Source: Trichobilharzia regenti
Lineage: Eukaryota; Platyhelminthes; Trematoda; Strigeidida; Schistosomatidae
DNA: 64,000 nt
Assembly: GCA_944472135.2 (NCBI GenBank)
Contig: OX235270.1
Span: 72,177,168 to 72,241,167, forward strand
Direction: 5' to 3'
Positions 34,860 to 46,107 of the stretch are shown here, piece after piece. Below the pieces are notes generated by a model, which had not been told where the DNA came from, did no database searches, and was given only the letters and a program-made list of their open reading frames with translations. Each line of letters starts with the position of its first letter. Within the stretch, counting starts at the first letter, position 1. The translations under genes were made by a program, and so were the position numbers.

Positions 34860-35824
34860 GACAAACATATCCATTGAAGAAATGTTGATAATCACATACC
34901 TACAACCAGAATTTCTCCCTTATCCTGAAAACTACCTGGGCAATTGTCCCTTCTATGGACAAAGAATTTTCAGTTCGATTTCAGTGACAAACTGTACCAG
35001 CGAACCGAGTTCTACTACCGGCCCTGTTTTGCGTACACGTCTGTGACCTATCTTGAGGAAAAATGAATTTCAAATAAGCGACGAAGAAGACCAAATATTA
35101 TTGAAGGTATATTGATGACATATTTGTCCTTTGCAGTCGTCTGGGCCATACATCGGTGATGTTTACAAAACTCAATGCAGCTCACTCTCATATTCATTTT
35201 ACAACGAACTATAAACGCAACAACCAGTTCACCTGTCTAAATCTTAGTATAAAACGGAGAAATAACGACGCACTGAAAAACTGTCTATAGAAAATAAATA
35301 TGAACCTAAATTATCAAAATATTTGCTCATAAGATTATGAACGAATTTTTTTCGAAACACTGTTCAATAAAGCGAGTAATTTATGTTCAAAAAACAAAAT
35401 TGGTGAGGAGCTGAGGATTACCAATATGCAAATGAAAAGCGGCATCAACAAGATTAGAAAAGATGCCCAGAGATGCATTTAAAGTGATATAACCCACCTC
35501 TAGAACATTCCTACTTTGTGATACGAAGCAGATATGTATCCCGCTCATGTGAAATCTAACTGCGTCTACCAATTTCCGGGCGCATGGGAAAACACCTACT
35601 TGGGGAGGACCAAGGGAACATCGTCTACTAGATTTTCTCGGCATATCCCTAATAGTATTTGTGTGAAAATTGAGAAATGGTTCGCAACTGAAATTACCAG
35701 GTGCCTGACTAATATAGGACATATGGTCAAATCAGTCGTATCTTCTGAATCGATATTCAAAGAGAAGCGTGGTTACTTTACTTTCCAGAATCAACTAACT
35801 AGCAACCAAACGATTTCAGTATAG
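34860..35824 (+). pseudogene. Penelope-like element, RT to GIY-YIG endonuclease, decayed
   Basis: Near 35104 the RT catalytic region reads YIDDIFVLCSR followed by SHIHFTTNYKRNNQFTCLNL, typical of Penelope-like RT. Between 35250 and 35530 the frame is broken but linker sequence is readable. The 35534-35824 frame starts the endonuclease: NCVYQFPGAWENTYLGRTKG and RFSRHIPNSI. In the GIY-YIG domain the Cys pair is lost (PGAWE for a C.C pattern), so the nuclease is likely inactive. Several stops make the element dead. Confidence 0.75.
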
Positions 35825-36939
35825 CTTTTCGATAGAGAAATGTAGCAGGATTAATTCTGCATTATCCCAGTGATTGGATATCCCCTTTTTTGCTAGATTT
35901 GTTGCCCCACAATATTCGGCTTTCGTTTTTTTCCCCATTGAGCTGGACTCATTATCAATATACGCATTTGCTTAGTTATTTGTTTATGTATTAATTTTGC
36001 CTTTGCTTATCACATGTTTTCATTCTGACCCTTTTTTCATGAACACCCACCTTATCATATAGACATAAACCACTCAATAGCTATCATATATCCAAATCTC
36101 TTGTTCCATTATTATGTTTAGAATTAATAAATGCGATCTGAGTTGAAATAATTTTTGAAGGGCATCATACATTTCAGTTTTGATAATTTTTGTTATTTTA
36201 GGCTGCTAGTAGGTGAAGAAAAGCTGTGAAATAGAAAAAGAGCTAGTTTACCCTACAACTATATGCTTTATTGCTTTGTTTAAACGTCTGAAAACGTTCT
36301 AAACATTAAATCAAGCAGTACTTCATACAATAGTTGGATGCCTCTCAGATCTGAAATACTTAAGTCAACTGAAATACTAGTAAACCTTAAAGTTAACAGT
36401 GGGAAAGAAAAAGGTGTATAAGACACATCATGTTTGATAGACATCCCATGTTTAAATTTAATATATGTTCAACGGATATTCCTACAGTTTATGAGTAAAA
36501 TAATTGAATGAAATTTCATTCAAACAAGTTTAGTACCTTCAAACCAACCACTCTATAATTATAATTACAGAAAAGTGAAACACTGAAACATATTATCCTA
36601 GAGAACCATGAGGTAGTTATTTCTGGACTGTAGTTGCTAAACATATTTTAGGTAAAAAATGGCTGACAATACGATGATCATTAGATACAAGAAAGATTTG
36701 AGAATGTTTGCTTCTCTCAGGAAGATAGATCTTTATAGTCACATACAAGTTTCAGTCAAAAAATCCTTCCTATTTATTTAAAATAATATAAATTTGTAAT
36801 AGTACAATAATTAATGTTTCGCCTGTATTACCGACCAAAGAGTTAATTAATAAAAAATACCAGTGGTCTTCATTTGATTCTTAACAATGAATTGACTTCA
36901 CTCAAAACTAAAAGCTATGGCATATTTAGCGAGGGGGAC

Positions 36940-37996
36940 CAATTTTACGTTGACCTACGCATAACAAGCAGGTTAAGTGAACAAATGTCAAGTAATCCAC
37001 AACGGGAAACTTACGGAAGCCTTTGAATTGAGGACGGGAGTGAGGCAAGGCTATCTACTATCGCCAATTATCTTCCTGGTTGCAGCAGATTGGATAATGA
37101 GACAGACAACGGGCAATGAGGAAACAGGCATAAAGTGGACTCACACAAAAGGAGAACTTGGAGGATCTGGACTTCGCCGATGATATATGTCTGATTTCCC
37201 ACAAACTAGAAGATATGCAAGTGGAAAGCAACAAGTTGGCAGAAGAAGCATCCAGAGAAGATAGGCCTTCAGGTGAACATAGATAAAACAGAGGTGATGA
37301 AGATTCCTGGCCAACACCAACAGCAGCAACAACAACAGACAACAATCAGCCAGCATTAATGGGAGGAACCTGAAAGAAACAACCTCCTTCACCTACCTGG
37401 GAAGCATCGTTTTAACTACATACGGAACTGACGAGGGTATCACAGCAGCGTGGATGAGGAAAGTGAGACAAGCTTTCATTACTCTCAAGTCTGTGTGTAG
37501 GTCAACAGCACTCAGCATCAAAAATAAGATTCGGATTTTCAACTCCAGTGTGAAGTCAGTCAGTGCTACTATACGGATCAAAGACTCGGCCAGCGCGTCA
37601 TAAAGAACATCTCAAACAAACTTCAGACCTTCATTAACAGTTGTCTTCGCTCAATACCACTCAAGATCAGATGGCGGGCCAGAAAATATCAGCAACAGGG
37701 ATCTCTGGCAATGAGCGAACCAACCAGGAACCTGTTTGAAACAAATAGGCAGGAAGAAACGGAGGTGGATTGGCCATACGCTGAGGAAACCATCAAGTGA
37801 CGTCACTAGAAAGCTATTGCTCGAGTGGAACCCGAAAGGGAAGAGGCGAGTTGGTTGTCCAAGGGTGACTTGGAGGAGGTCATGTGAAGAAGAGATGAAA
37901 GCATGTGGGTAGACTTGGAGCGGGGTGAAAAGTTGGCAATGGAGACTCGTGGCTGAAGCCCTATGTTCCTCAAGGAATTAAAGGAAATAATAATAA
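36940..37996 (+). pseudogene. RTE-clade (SR2-like) element, 5'-truncated, 3' end complete
   Basis: The sequence starts inside the RT: CQVIHNGKLTEAFELRTGVR, QGYLLSPIIFLVAADWIMRQ. Translated pieces in shifted frames then give LDFADD (about 37172), TTSFTYLGSIV, SALSIKNKIRIFNSSVKS, RRWIGHTLRKPSSDVTRK and EWNPKGKRRVGCPRVTWRR. The 3' tail is GCTGAAGCCCTATGTTCC, then GGAATTAAAGGAAATAATAA. A handful of frameshifts and stops exist, but the order of blocks matches the RTE C-terminal half. It lies inside an MFS intron, opposite to the gene. Confidence 0.85.
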
Positions 37997-39319
37997 GTGA
38001 GCAAAACACCTGAAGTGAGGCCTTGGGACCAATACAAACACACAGAAATTTCAAGCAAATCATATTCATTCAGAATAAGGAAATACGATGAATAAATGAG
38101 ATTTATTTTGTCTGCAGTTATGATACCATATGGTACTAACTGAAGGAGAACAATGACTTGTGGCTTGACTGTATATGACAGACTTGACAGTTTGCTAATA
38201 GTTATTTCAAACAGGGGAATGAAACTGTTTCTAAATTCAACCAGGGATAAAAAAATCATTAAAATGATCAGCCAAAAGTACTTAACTTGTTTTGAAACAG
38301 AGAGCCCAATTTGTGAGCCTTCTGATGTTAAAGAAATTTAATTGTTTTGTGAATATTGGGCTCAAAGTTCCAGAATGCACTTCAGACAGACACAAGTATA
38401 TTAGCAGCTCTCATAGCACATATTAAAATACCTTATTCTACTGTGTGATTTTAAAACATTCATGAAAAAATATACCTCTCCTAGAAGATTTGAAAAGCCC
38501 TTCAGAAGCAAAAACGAGGAGGATTCACTCTAAGTTATATAGCTTTTTGTGCAAAACCTTTATTTAGCACAAGAAACCCTTAGTAGCCACTAGAAACTGA
38601 ATTCTGTCTCGAAAAGAGACACAACTCTACTGCAAAGTAATGTTTAACTGCTAGATTGATTGAATAATTTTAAAGATAATCTTGCACGCAATCGACAGAT
38701 GCGTCTTGGAAAGATCTTGTTTCATGTCCAGATAGAAAGTGCTGATCAAATGGTATGTAGGAATGTTACTAATGCTCAGAGACATCAACACACTTCACGA
38801 GACGTCTGTATCTACTTAAAGGTAGTACAGTATTGGAAGCTCTTAATGTGATTAGTTTGAGAGAAATAAGAATAAATTCTATACATAGAAAATTTCAGAA
38901 CTCCAACAACAGTAAGTAAGCCATTTGTCAGTAGTAAAATTAATAGACCAACTGTTTTGCGCATAGCCTCACATCGGTTGAAAGACTTTGTGCTACCAAA
39001 TGGTTCTTATTTCAAACACCTCAGCTATACTATAGACGTTTCAGGAAACATCTAATAGCAGGAGCATAAGATATCGCGGAAAAGTTTAACTTTAGATACC
39101 AGTAAGTACCAACGACCAAATCAACTTGAACGCACCAACCACATAATAAAGGCGATTTCTGCGCATAAAATACATTTATTCATGAAAATAATGAATTAAA
39201 AGGCATGAAACTGTTACACAGGATACCCTTCTCTGAAGTGTGACAAAAATACTTCATAGCTTTAGATTGGAGTCTAAACAGAGTAATTCAACCACATCCT
39301 ATGCGTGTAAGTATTTAGG

Positions 39320-39465
39320 TCTTCTAACCCTAACAATAACCTTAATCTTTCCTTAACCTAGCCCTGATCTAACTCGAACCAACCCTAATGTCACCGGCAT
39401 TAGGTTAACCTAACGCTAACCTGTCCCCAGCCTACACCTTAACGTAATCTTTCTCAAACCTAACC
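39320..39465. repeat. Degenerate telomere-like (CCCTAA)n tract
   Basis: It has repeated CTAACCCTAAC, CCTTAACCTA, AACCCTAATG and AACCTAACGCTAACC with many point changes. It is followed by a sequence related to the repeat at 61580-61775. Confidence 0.65.
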
Positions 39466-39469
39466 TGGA

Positions 39470-39665
39470 GCTTGCCAGACCTTCCATTTGATAACATAAC
39501 ACTTGATTCAGCTTTTTTTCATAATTACGATATTATTTACCAGGTTTCACTAAGTTTCTCACTGAGCGTTTCAAGGTCATTTGTGTGGCTGCCCTCCAAT
39601 GATAGTTATTGGTGCTTAAAGTTTAACTTGGCCGATATTGCATTTACCTCTTTACTTGAACCGTG
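39470..39665 (+). repeat. Family D repeat downstream of telomere-like tract, copy 1 (diverged)
   Basis: It shares CATTTGATAA, TTGATTCAGCT and GCGTTTCAAGGTCATTTG with the 61580-61775 copy in the same order and after a similar CCCTAA-rich tract. Similarity is moderate. Function is unknown. Confidence 0.45.
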
Positions 39666-40482
39666 AATTAATTATTATCTTAGATTTGAGATCTACTCAG
39701 ACAACTGAAACAAAGGCCAGAACATACTCATAGGCATCTAAACCGATATCTAATGCATACTGCATCCTGTTGTAAAAAGCCTACAGTGCATAGAAAAATT
39801 AAAATGTTCAAACTGCGTTTAATTACGAAAAGCAGCAATTTAAAATCAAGTATCAAATATCAATTTTATGGGCAATCACTAAACAAAGTGATTTCTATGT
39901 ACTCACTTCATGATAGTTAGGAAACGATGACTAATCTTTAGTAAGCTTTAGAGAAGTCCACCACGTCACTCGTTTACAGTGGCTTTAGTAGACTCCGAGG
40001 GTAGTGGTATGAAAATTAGGTTATATATGATTCACAGTATGTGATATGTTATGACTATGACGCTACCGTGACTAGAACTAGCTTTTCTACCTGTTAATCA
40101 TCTACAGTGCACAGAAAGCCAGATATTAGTAACAATAATTACCAAAATACTAATTTTTCTCCGAATATAAAGTCATTAAGTATCCTGAAATTGCAGAAAC
40201 GAGTTATTTTTTCTTGGATGAAAGCTAACACATGGCTACTTTCTTAATGAACTCATGAGTTTTGGGATAATTTGATGAACAGACACTGTTTAAATAGCAT
40301 CGAGGACAGTTGAATATAACCCGAATGAATGTTAATCTTCAATCTAATACCATGCTTCCACTGGTTAAGCGAAAACAAAAAATCTAATAATTTAGATGGA
40401 GTTACAAGAGAGTTATATTATTACAGTGAGTATAACAACGAAGTTGTTAGCATATAAGGGCATCTGAAGTTGGTCAACGTAC

Positions 40483-40797
40483 CTCAGCAAAAAGCAGCTG
40501 ACAGCTACAACTGGTCGATATCCAATCCTACACGACAAAACACCTCCAACTGGCATACAGAGTCCAAATAAGGCAAAGATATTCCTGAAAACCATACGGA
40601 AGTCTGTATCGAAATCGTTGGCTCTCTGTAAGTTTTTAAATATCCCATTATATATGGCACCATGTTTGCTAGTGTGAAGAAAGAAAGACCGACTGTAGAT
40701 ATACTTACTTAATGAATACAGATATCCGTAGGTGAGATGTATCAGATATGCACCAAAGACAGAAAAACATCCTGCAGTGGTATTGTCTCCAGTAAGA
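40483..40797 (-). CDS. MFS transporter, exon 2 (TM1-TM2)
   Basis: The acceptor TTATTTACAG precedes 40797 and the donor GAG|GTACGT follows 40483. It is 315 bp, with phase 2 on both sides. It encodes GCFSVFGAYLIHLTYGYLYS (TM1), an extracellular loop of about 45 residues, FRNIFALFGLCMPVGGVLSC (TM2), and RIGYRPVVAVSCFLL entering TM3. G.FLIHLT.G..Y in TM1 and the R.G.R loop after TM2 are the signature of OFA/MCT-like MFS transporters, which move small mono- or dicarboxylates across membranes. Substrate and direction cannot be told from sequence. The 7-kb intron after it is the largest gap but for the 27.8-23.9 and 23.9-18.5 kb ones. Confidence 0.88.
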
Positions 40798-40830
40798 CTG
40801 TAAATAATATAAAATATGTGCATAACTTAC

Positions 40831-40865
40831 CATTCAACTACACTACGGTAAAACCGTAACAACAT
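40831..40865 (-). CDS. MFS transporter, exon 1 (probable start)
   Basis: The ATG at 40865 gives MLLRFYRSVVE and reaches the donor TG|GTAAGT at 40831 after 35 bp. A 33-nt intron (40830-40798, GTAAGT to TTACAG) follows. TG plus the T of exon 2 makes Cys, keeping the frame into TM1; unspliced, the frame hits TAA inside the intron. A longer start at 41027 in the same frame exists but adds no family-like sequence, so the short one is preferred without certainty. Schistosomes are known for very short 5' introns. Confidence 0.65.
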
Positions 40866-41039
40866 CGTTATAAAAAAAACAGTTTTGTAAAAGTGGGTGT
40901 TATTGAAAAGTAACACTGATGCGTTATAACAAAACCATGGAGTGTTTTCGTACTTTATAAACAAATCGTTTTGGAACAGAAATAACATTCTTAGGAATTC
41001 TTTTGCTCTGAAAGCTATTGAGACCATCTCGACAAATAT

Positions 41040-42309
41040 AAAAGGCTGTCATTTCAATACGGTATTCCGGACTTCCGAGTATTAGCTTGCTGAAATTTGG
41101 TCGGTTTCAGTTTGAATCACGAAGTGACTCCAACTAGGGAAGCACTGAAAATCAAGAATTCCTTGACAGCTGTTTCTTCTTCATCCATAACAGCACTTTG
41201 AATGGAACCAAAGTATTCCGGTTACGAAGCGAGTCATTTGACTATTCAGCTTCTGAAACACTGTAGAGTCTGTTCAACAAAGAAGGCTGTTGCCCTCAAG
41301 GGCAGTTGTTTACTAAGCAAAATTGGGAGGACCAGACGAGTAACCATTTATGATTTCTGTCTTCTTCACGCTCTGTGCATCACGGGTGTATTTCTAAGTG
41401 TTTTAGTAGCTTCCTCCACTTAACTTGGCTACCACTGTGCTTTCAAAAACAAACGCGCAAAATCGAAATTAGTTTTCTGTGACAATAAAAGTTGTTGGGT
41501 GGTTATTTTGGCAATTATTTTAATACTTCTTCAATTCGGTTATAGTATGATGTCTCAAACTACCAGGTATAGAGGTAAGTTATTATTGCCAGGTTAGCAA
41601 GTAGGTGGAAGAACACTTTCCATTCGAGCAACTATATACGGTGCCTAATCATGAGGTGATAAGACGCCTATCTATGTCTAAAAATCACTGCAGACCATGG
41701 TTGCTTCAGTGAGAGAACATGGAAGACGGAGTCCTGACTCAGTTCTTCAGTCACCTACAACCGTTTTTGATGACGGCCAGATGCTGAAAGAAGGCTGGAT
41801 GGGGAACCACCTGGGTATATGTAACAGACATTGTATGAACAAGATTAAGAATCTTCTCCCGAGAAGTTAGCACGCATTGCTAATCTACTATTGCAGAAGA
41901 AGAGATTTCGAAAGCAGGCAAACCATTCTAGCGTAGAGTAAAGCCCAAAAATCTGAGAATTTTTGGTCAATATAAGACCAGAAATTAAAGAGACAGAGCT
42001 CACTCAGGAAAACTGAGTCTTAGCAAAGCGTATCAATGCGGTAGTTCTGTGTCATTTTGCCACAGAATCATCGGAGCAGGCAAGAGTGCAGCAGGCCTTA
42101 ACTACCTAACAAGCAGCAGGAAAATGATTATTCTCTTTTCACTGGGAATAAGGGGCCGGACGCTCGCCTAACCTACCCCAAAGTATTCGGGCTTAAGCTC
42201 CTGGCTGATACGGAAATTGCTGTTAGTAATAGGATCAAATAAAGGCCCAGGTATACGATAAGAGTAACGCGTCATATTGTAACCCACACCGCACTTTCGA
42301 TCAGAGTAG
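41040..42309. other. Upstream of the MFS gene, no gene recognised
   Basis: This is the likely promoter side of the MFS gene. Small frames (for example 41202-41423 plus) show no domain. 41600-42300 is slightly GC-richer and may be an old element remnant, but I cannot assign it. Confidence 0.4.
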
Positions 42310-42314
42310 ACTTA

Positions 42315-42673
42315 TGTCAATGTAGTTGAAGATTGAACGATCAATTCATGGTTTTTTGCTCAAAACCAACTTCCCCAATTTTCGCGGAGGCATCAATACG
42401 ACAGTCATCGTCTCATCGGTCGCTGTTCAGAAAGAAGTCAGTAGACAACCGTCAGAAGTAATATTGTGATTTATTATTGTAATATTTGTTCACAGACGTT
42501 AGTTGTAACATTGTTTATATGTTGGTGTAACAATAAAGAATCCTCGAGTCACCAATTGGTGTTTTGGTTTTTTCGTCCGTTATTACTAAGCGTTTCTGAG
42601 AAACTTCAAGGAACAGCGTGAGCCCGAGCGTAGCAAGAGCTGGGCAATAACGGTTTACGAGACGCGGCTGACA
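42315..42673 (+). repeat. 5' LTR of copy A2
   Basis: It starts TGTCAATG and ends GGCTGACA. It contains ACAATAAAGAATCC, a likely polyadenylation signal, at about 42529. Confidence 0.9.
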
Positions 42674-42821
42674 GTTTCTGACGGTACAACGTCCGTTTTT
42701 AAACGGTTTTGGACAGTTGGCACGATTCTGGATAGTTACCGTTCATCTATCCTGGTGCCGGTCAAGTCCTCTTTGAACAAGCAATATCTGGAACGTTTTT
42801 GGAATTGGGTCAAGTTCAACA

Positions 42822-43976
42822 ATGCCTGGGTCAAAGAAGGGACAGAGTGTCTTGGATGCAAACAGGAAAGTAAGTCATGGTGACTTGTCTGTTAATTGTA
42901 ACGATGTGTCTGATGTTAAGCATGACATGGTTGATGTTACTGTTTCGCCGTTCAGGGATAATAGGAACATCAAACTCCCTAAATTTGAACCACGGTGTTT
43001 CGATGGAAACCCGGCTGATTATTTACAATTTGTAAAGGAGTTTGAGATCATGCTGAGTAGTTTTCTATTAAGTGATGAATTGAAATTGATATATTTGATG
43101 AGATATTGCACTGGAATTGCTGCAAGAGCTATACAGTGCTGTAAGTTTATGAAGCTAAAAGAGGGCTACTACGAGGCTATGAGCATATTACGTCAAAGGT
43201 TTGGAAGACCTTCGATGATTGCAGGGAAATTATTCGAGGCTGTTAAGGGTAATGGTGGTCAATTACAGGATGACTCCCAGGCACTCACTGAGTTTTTAGA
43301 TAATTTGCTAATTTACAAGAATGCATTGATTTCGATGAATTGCATGAGTGACCTCAACTCGAGTTTTATACTAGAAGTAATAGCAAGACGCCTACCTACT
43401 CGACTGCAAAGGAAGTGGGTGAAGATAAGCTCCCGTATGGAGGATGAGGGTATTGAGCCAAAATTTGATGATATCCTGAAACTGGTAAAAGATAATGCCA
43501 ATCAATCTATGAGCAAGTTTGCCAGTATATTGAATCTCACCCCTAGAATAGAGCAGTCTGAGGGAAAAACGCAATCATTGATGACGAATAGGCCTCAGAG
43601 AGGTGGATATCGAGAAGGCTCCATGATGTATAGTAATGCATATAGATCTAGTGAGTGTAACAGGTTTCGTAGTACATCCTCAACAGATAAGTTACAAGAT
43701 GCAAGACAAAGACGGTTGTGTTTTACACGTTTGCAAGAGGTGCATAAAAAGGTGAACTGTGAACCAGTGAGCAAGTTCAGTGATAAGCTAAATGTAAACT
43801 CCAGGCCTGACTCCGAATTGTGTGACGAAAACGGTTTGGTCAAGAAGTCTGTAGTTGCAACTGGTAAGCCATTGTTGAATGGAGTGTCACAGAAGAAAGT
43901 TATTGCTTCAGAGTGCAGTTCTGCCTCCACAAGTTTACAAGGTATTACTAGTCAGAGGGAAGGTATAAATGTTTAG
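42822..43976 (+). CDS. BEL/Pao-type Gag, intact (family A, copy A2)
   Basis: The frame has 384 codons starting MPGSKKGQSVLDANRK, 148 bp after the LTR. Residues about 50-130 hold LPKFEPRCFDGNPADYLQF, YLMRYCTGIAARAIQCCK and AMSILRQRFGRPSM, the conserved core of Gag in BEL/Pao elements (DUF1759-type). Residues about 150-250 contain LTEFLDNLLIYKNALISM and RLPTRLQRKWVKISSRME. The C-terminal third is basic then Ser-rich (RQRRLCFTRLQEVHKKVNC). No CCHC knuckle is present, unlike many BEL Gags, so RNA binding may rely on the basic segment. The start is supported by its conservation in A1, B1 and B2. Gag would form particles able to package this RNA and perhaps others. Confidence 0.85.
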   Translation: MPGSKKGQSVLDANRKVSHGDLSVNCNDVSDVKHDMVDVTVSPFRDNRNIKLPKFEPRCFDGNPADYLQFVKEFEIMLSSFLLSDELKLIYLMRYCTGIAARAIQCCKFMKLKEGYYEAMSILRQRFGRPSMIAGKLFEAVKGNGGQLQDDSQALTEFLDNLLIYKNALISMNCMSDLNSSFILEVIARRLPTRLQRKWVKISSRMEDEGIEPKFDDILKLVKDNANQSMSKFASILNLTPRIEQSEGKTQSLMTNRPQRGGYREGSMMYSNAYRSSECNRFRSTSSTDKLQDARQRRLCFTRLQEVHKKVNCEPVSKFSDKLNVNSRPDSELCDENGLVKKSVVATGKPLLNGVSQKKVIASECSSASTSLQGITSQREGINV

Positions 43977-44062
43977 GGATTTGTGAGGAAGAACCCAAAT
44001 TATCTACCGCTGTTATTAAAGAGTTTGAAATTGATGAAATCGACCAGATAGATGATGGTAAA

Positions 44063-44653
44063 TTGAATATTTGTGATAATGATCATGATAGTGCAGATTC
44101 GTCTCTGGTCGATCATGATGAAATGAGGGGAGTGCCTACTACTGCTAAGTTAAATAAGGGTTCTGTACAGCTCAAAGGTGAAGTACAAATAAATGCTGTT
44201 GCAGCAGGCGTGTATACTTGTCAGACCGTCAGTTTAATTGATCAGCATGTAGCCCACCTATCATCAGATGATAGTGCTAAAGCTGAGCTGATAGTAAAAG
44301 ACAGCAGTGGTAGTAATATTGCAGTTAGAGAATTATCTGAAAGCCGAGCAACAACAGCTTCTGATCCACCGCTAACTTCATCAACTGATATCAATCAGTT
44401 GTCGTTGGTGTTGTCATCCAAAATGAAACAGACACCCATCAACTCAAGTATCTTGTGCAATGACTATGCTAGTATCAGTTCGTTTGAAAGGACGAATATC
44501 AATGGTCAGTTTAGTGAGGATAAGCCAAGTGTAAACGAGAGAGTAATTGTTAAATTGACTTGCACGAATAAAGGCATTTCTAGTTTCAAGTTACTATTTG
44601 AATGTTATTATCTTTGGTGTAAATTACTCCGTGCCTACGCTTGGTTGACCTGA
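44063..44653 (+). CDS. ORF2 of family A, unknown function (copy A2)
   Basis: It has 196 codons from the first in-frame ATG (MNICDNDHDSADSSL). Collinear sequence upstream to 43985 lacks the A1 start ATG. It shares KGSVQLKGEVQINAVAAG, TCQTVSLIDQHVAHLSSD and NERVIVKLTC with A1. It ends at TGA after LLRAYAWLT, whereas A1 reads on (CGA-for-TGA type difference: AGATAC versus TGATAC). The remaining 33 codons of A1 are still readable downstream in A2. No RT, protease or integrase motif is seen. See A1 for the possible Pol-remnant reading. Confidence 0.5.
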   Translation: MNICDNDHDSADSSLVDHDEMRGVPTTAKLNKGSVQLKGEVQINAVAAGVYTCQTVSLIDQHVAHLSSDDSAKAELIVKDSSGSNIAVRELSESRATTASDPPLTSSTDINQLSLVLSSKMKQTPINSSILCNDYASISSFERTNINGQFSEDKPSVNERVIVKLTCTNKGISSFKLLFECYYLWCKLLRAYAWLT

Positions 44654-44785
44654 TACGTCGTATGTTTTTTCGTCATCTATAATCTACGATACAATGACAT
44701 GAGCGTGTTGCCGTTCAGATTTGAGGATATAGCTCATAGAAGGAAGTTAGCAAATGAACTCTGCGACGATTTTCCAACCTAGGGC

Positions 44786-45040
44786 GTCAACCTGAGAAGG
44801 GTTGTAGGCGTACTGCTGTAAGTCCTACAATTCTTCAAAGGGTAGCGCACCAATGAGCAGTCCAATGTGCTTGGTGTGTGATTTTGTACATATGTTCATG
44901 TTGTATATACTGAATTGATATCATCTGTCATCTAGCTGTTGGTAATTCTGTTTGTGTCCGGACATTCCACAAATTACAATCGTCAACCTGAGAAGGGTTG
45001 TAGGCGTACTGGTGTAAGTCCTGCAATTCTTCAAAGGAAT
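44786..45040 (+). repeat. Two 55-bp direct repeats in the 3' region of copy A2
   Basis: CGTCAACCTGAGAAGGGTTG occurs at 44786 and 44981, each followed by TAGGCGTACTG.TGTAAGTCC. The pair is maintained in A1, so it predates both copies and may matter for the RNA (for example packaging). This is inference. Confidence 0.75.
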
Positions 45041-45743
45041 TCCACTAAGACATGATCGGCGAGTTTGTTTGTACTATTTGTATAAACGTGTGGTGTGTCA
45101 TATCAATTTGTGATTTTGGATTCATTGTGTTTACTCGTTGTTTTCGTACATTGTTATTATTGCATAATTTTGTTAAAATTTTCGTCGTGATTACTTCTGA
45201 AGTTGTTTCGAGTCTTCTACATCCATGAATGAATTGATTGATGTTAAGGACAGCAGATGGGTCGTATACGCCGGGGAGGCTAGGCTATTGCTGAGAATGA
45301 AATGCACACGGAGATAATTGTTAGCTGCGGTCCGACACGCCGGGGAGAAAGAGTGTAAACGACTGAGGCTCGCATGCGTCACCGCTACTAGAACTGAGGC
45401 AGAATGAGTGACAAGCGATTGCAGTGGTAATTGGTAGTGAGTAGATAAGACGATGTGCGTGGAGTATCATGAGGTGGTGCTATGGTCACGTTGCATTCTG
45501 CAAGAGTCATTCTAGCAAGTGGCGATTGTGTTGCAAGATGTCAAGAGGACACCTTTAACTGGAAGGCGCAGGTCGTCATTGATGTGTGAGATTGTGCTGT
45601 GAGTATGCTTGTGGTGTGTTGGCTTTTCTGTTTGTTTTCCATTTCAGCTCTGTCCGTGTGACCTAGTTTCTCGCAATGGCATCCAAGTCAACGTGTATTG
45701 GGCGTGATGGACAAAAGGGGTTGGATGCCTTTTTGCCGGGGAG

Positions 45744-46102
45744 TGTCAATGCAGTTGAAGATTGAACGATCAATTCATGGTTTTTTGCTCAAAACCAACT
45801 TCCCCAATTTTCGCGGAGGCATCAATACGACAGTCATCGTCTCATCGGTCGCTGTTCAGAAAGAAGTCAGTAGACAACCGTCAGAAGTAATATTGTGATT
45901 TATTATTGTAATATTTGTTCACAGACGTTAGTTGTAACATTGTTTATATGTTGGTGTAACAATAAAGAATCCTCGAGTCACCAATTGGTGTTTTGGTTTT
46001 TTCGTCCGTTATTACTAAGCGTTTCTGAGAAACTTCAAGGAACAGCGTGAGCCCGAGCGTAGCAAGAGCTGGGCATTAACGGTTTACGAGACGTGGCTGA
46101 AA
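45744..46102 (+). repeat. 3' LTR of copy A2
   Basis: It starts TGTCAATGCAG. The final ACA is mutated to AAA, but equal length to the 5' LTR and the flanking 5-bp duplication fix the end. Confidence 0.88.
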
Positions 46103-46107
46103 ACTGA

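Larger units (their letters stand above)
42315..46102 (+). mobile_element. Complete BEL/Pao-type gag-only element, family A (copy A2)
   Basis: It has two 359-bp LTRs (42315-42673, 45744-46102) with about five differences by eye. Flanking ACTTA (42310-42314) and ACTGA (46103-46107) form a 5-bp duplication with one change. The inside holds an intact gag (42822-43976), ORF2 (44063-44653) and about 1.1 kb of 3' noncoding DNA ending with the purine-rich GCCGGGGAG just before the 3' LTR. At 3.8 kb and without RT, RNase H, protease or integrase, it must depend on another element's Pol. Intact ends, intact gag and near-identical LTRs indicate fairly recent movement. Confidence 0.85.
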
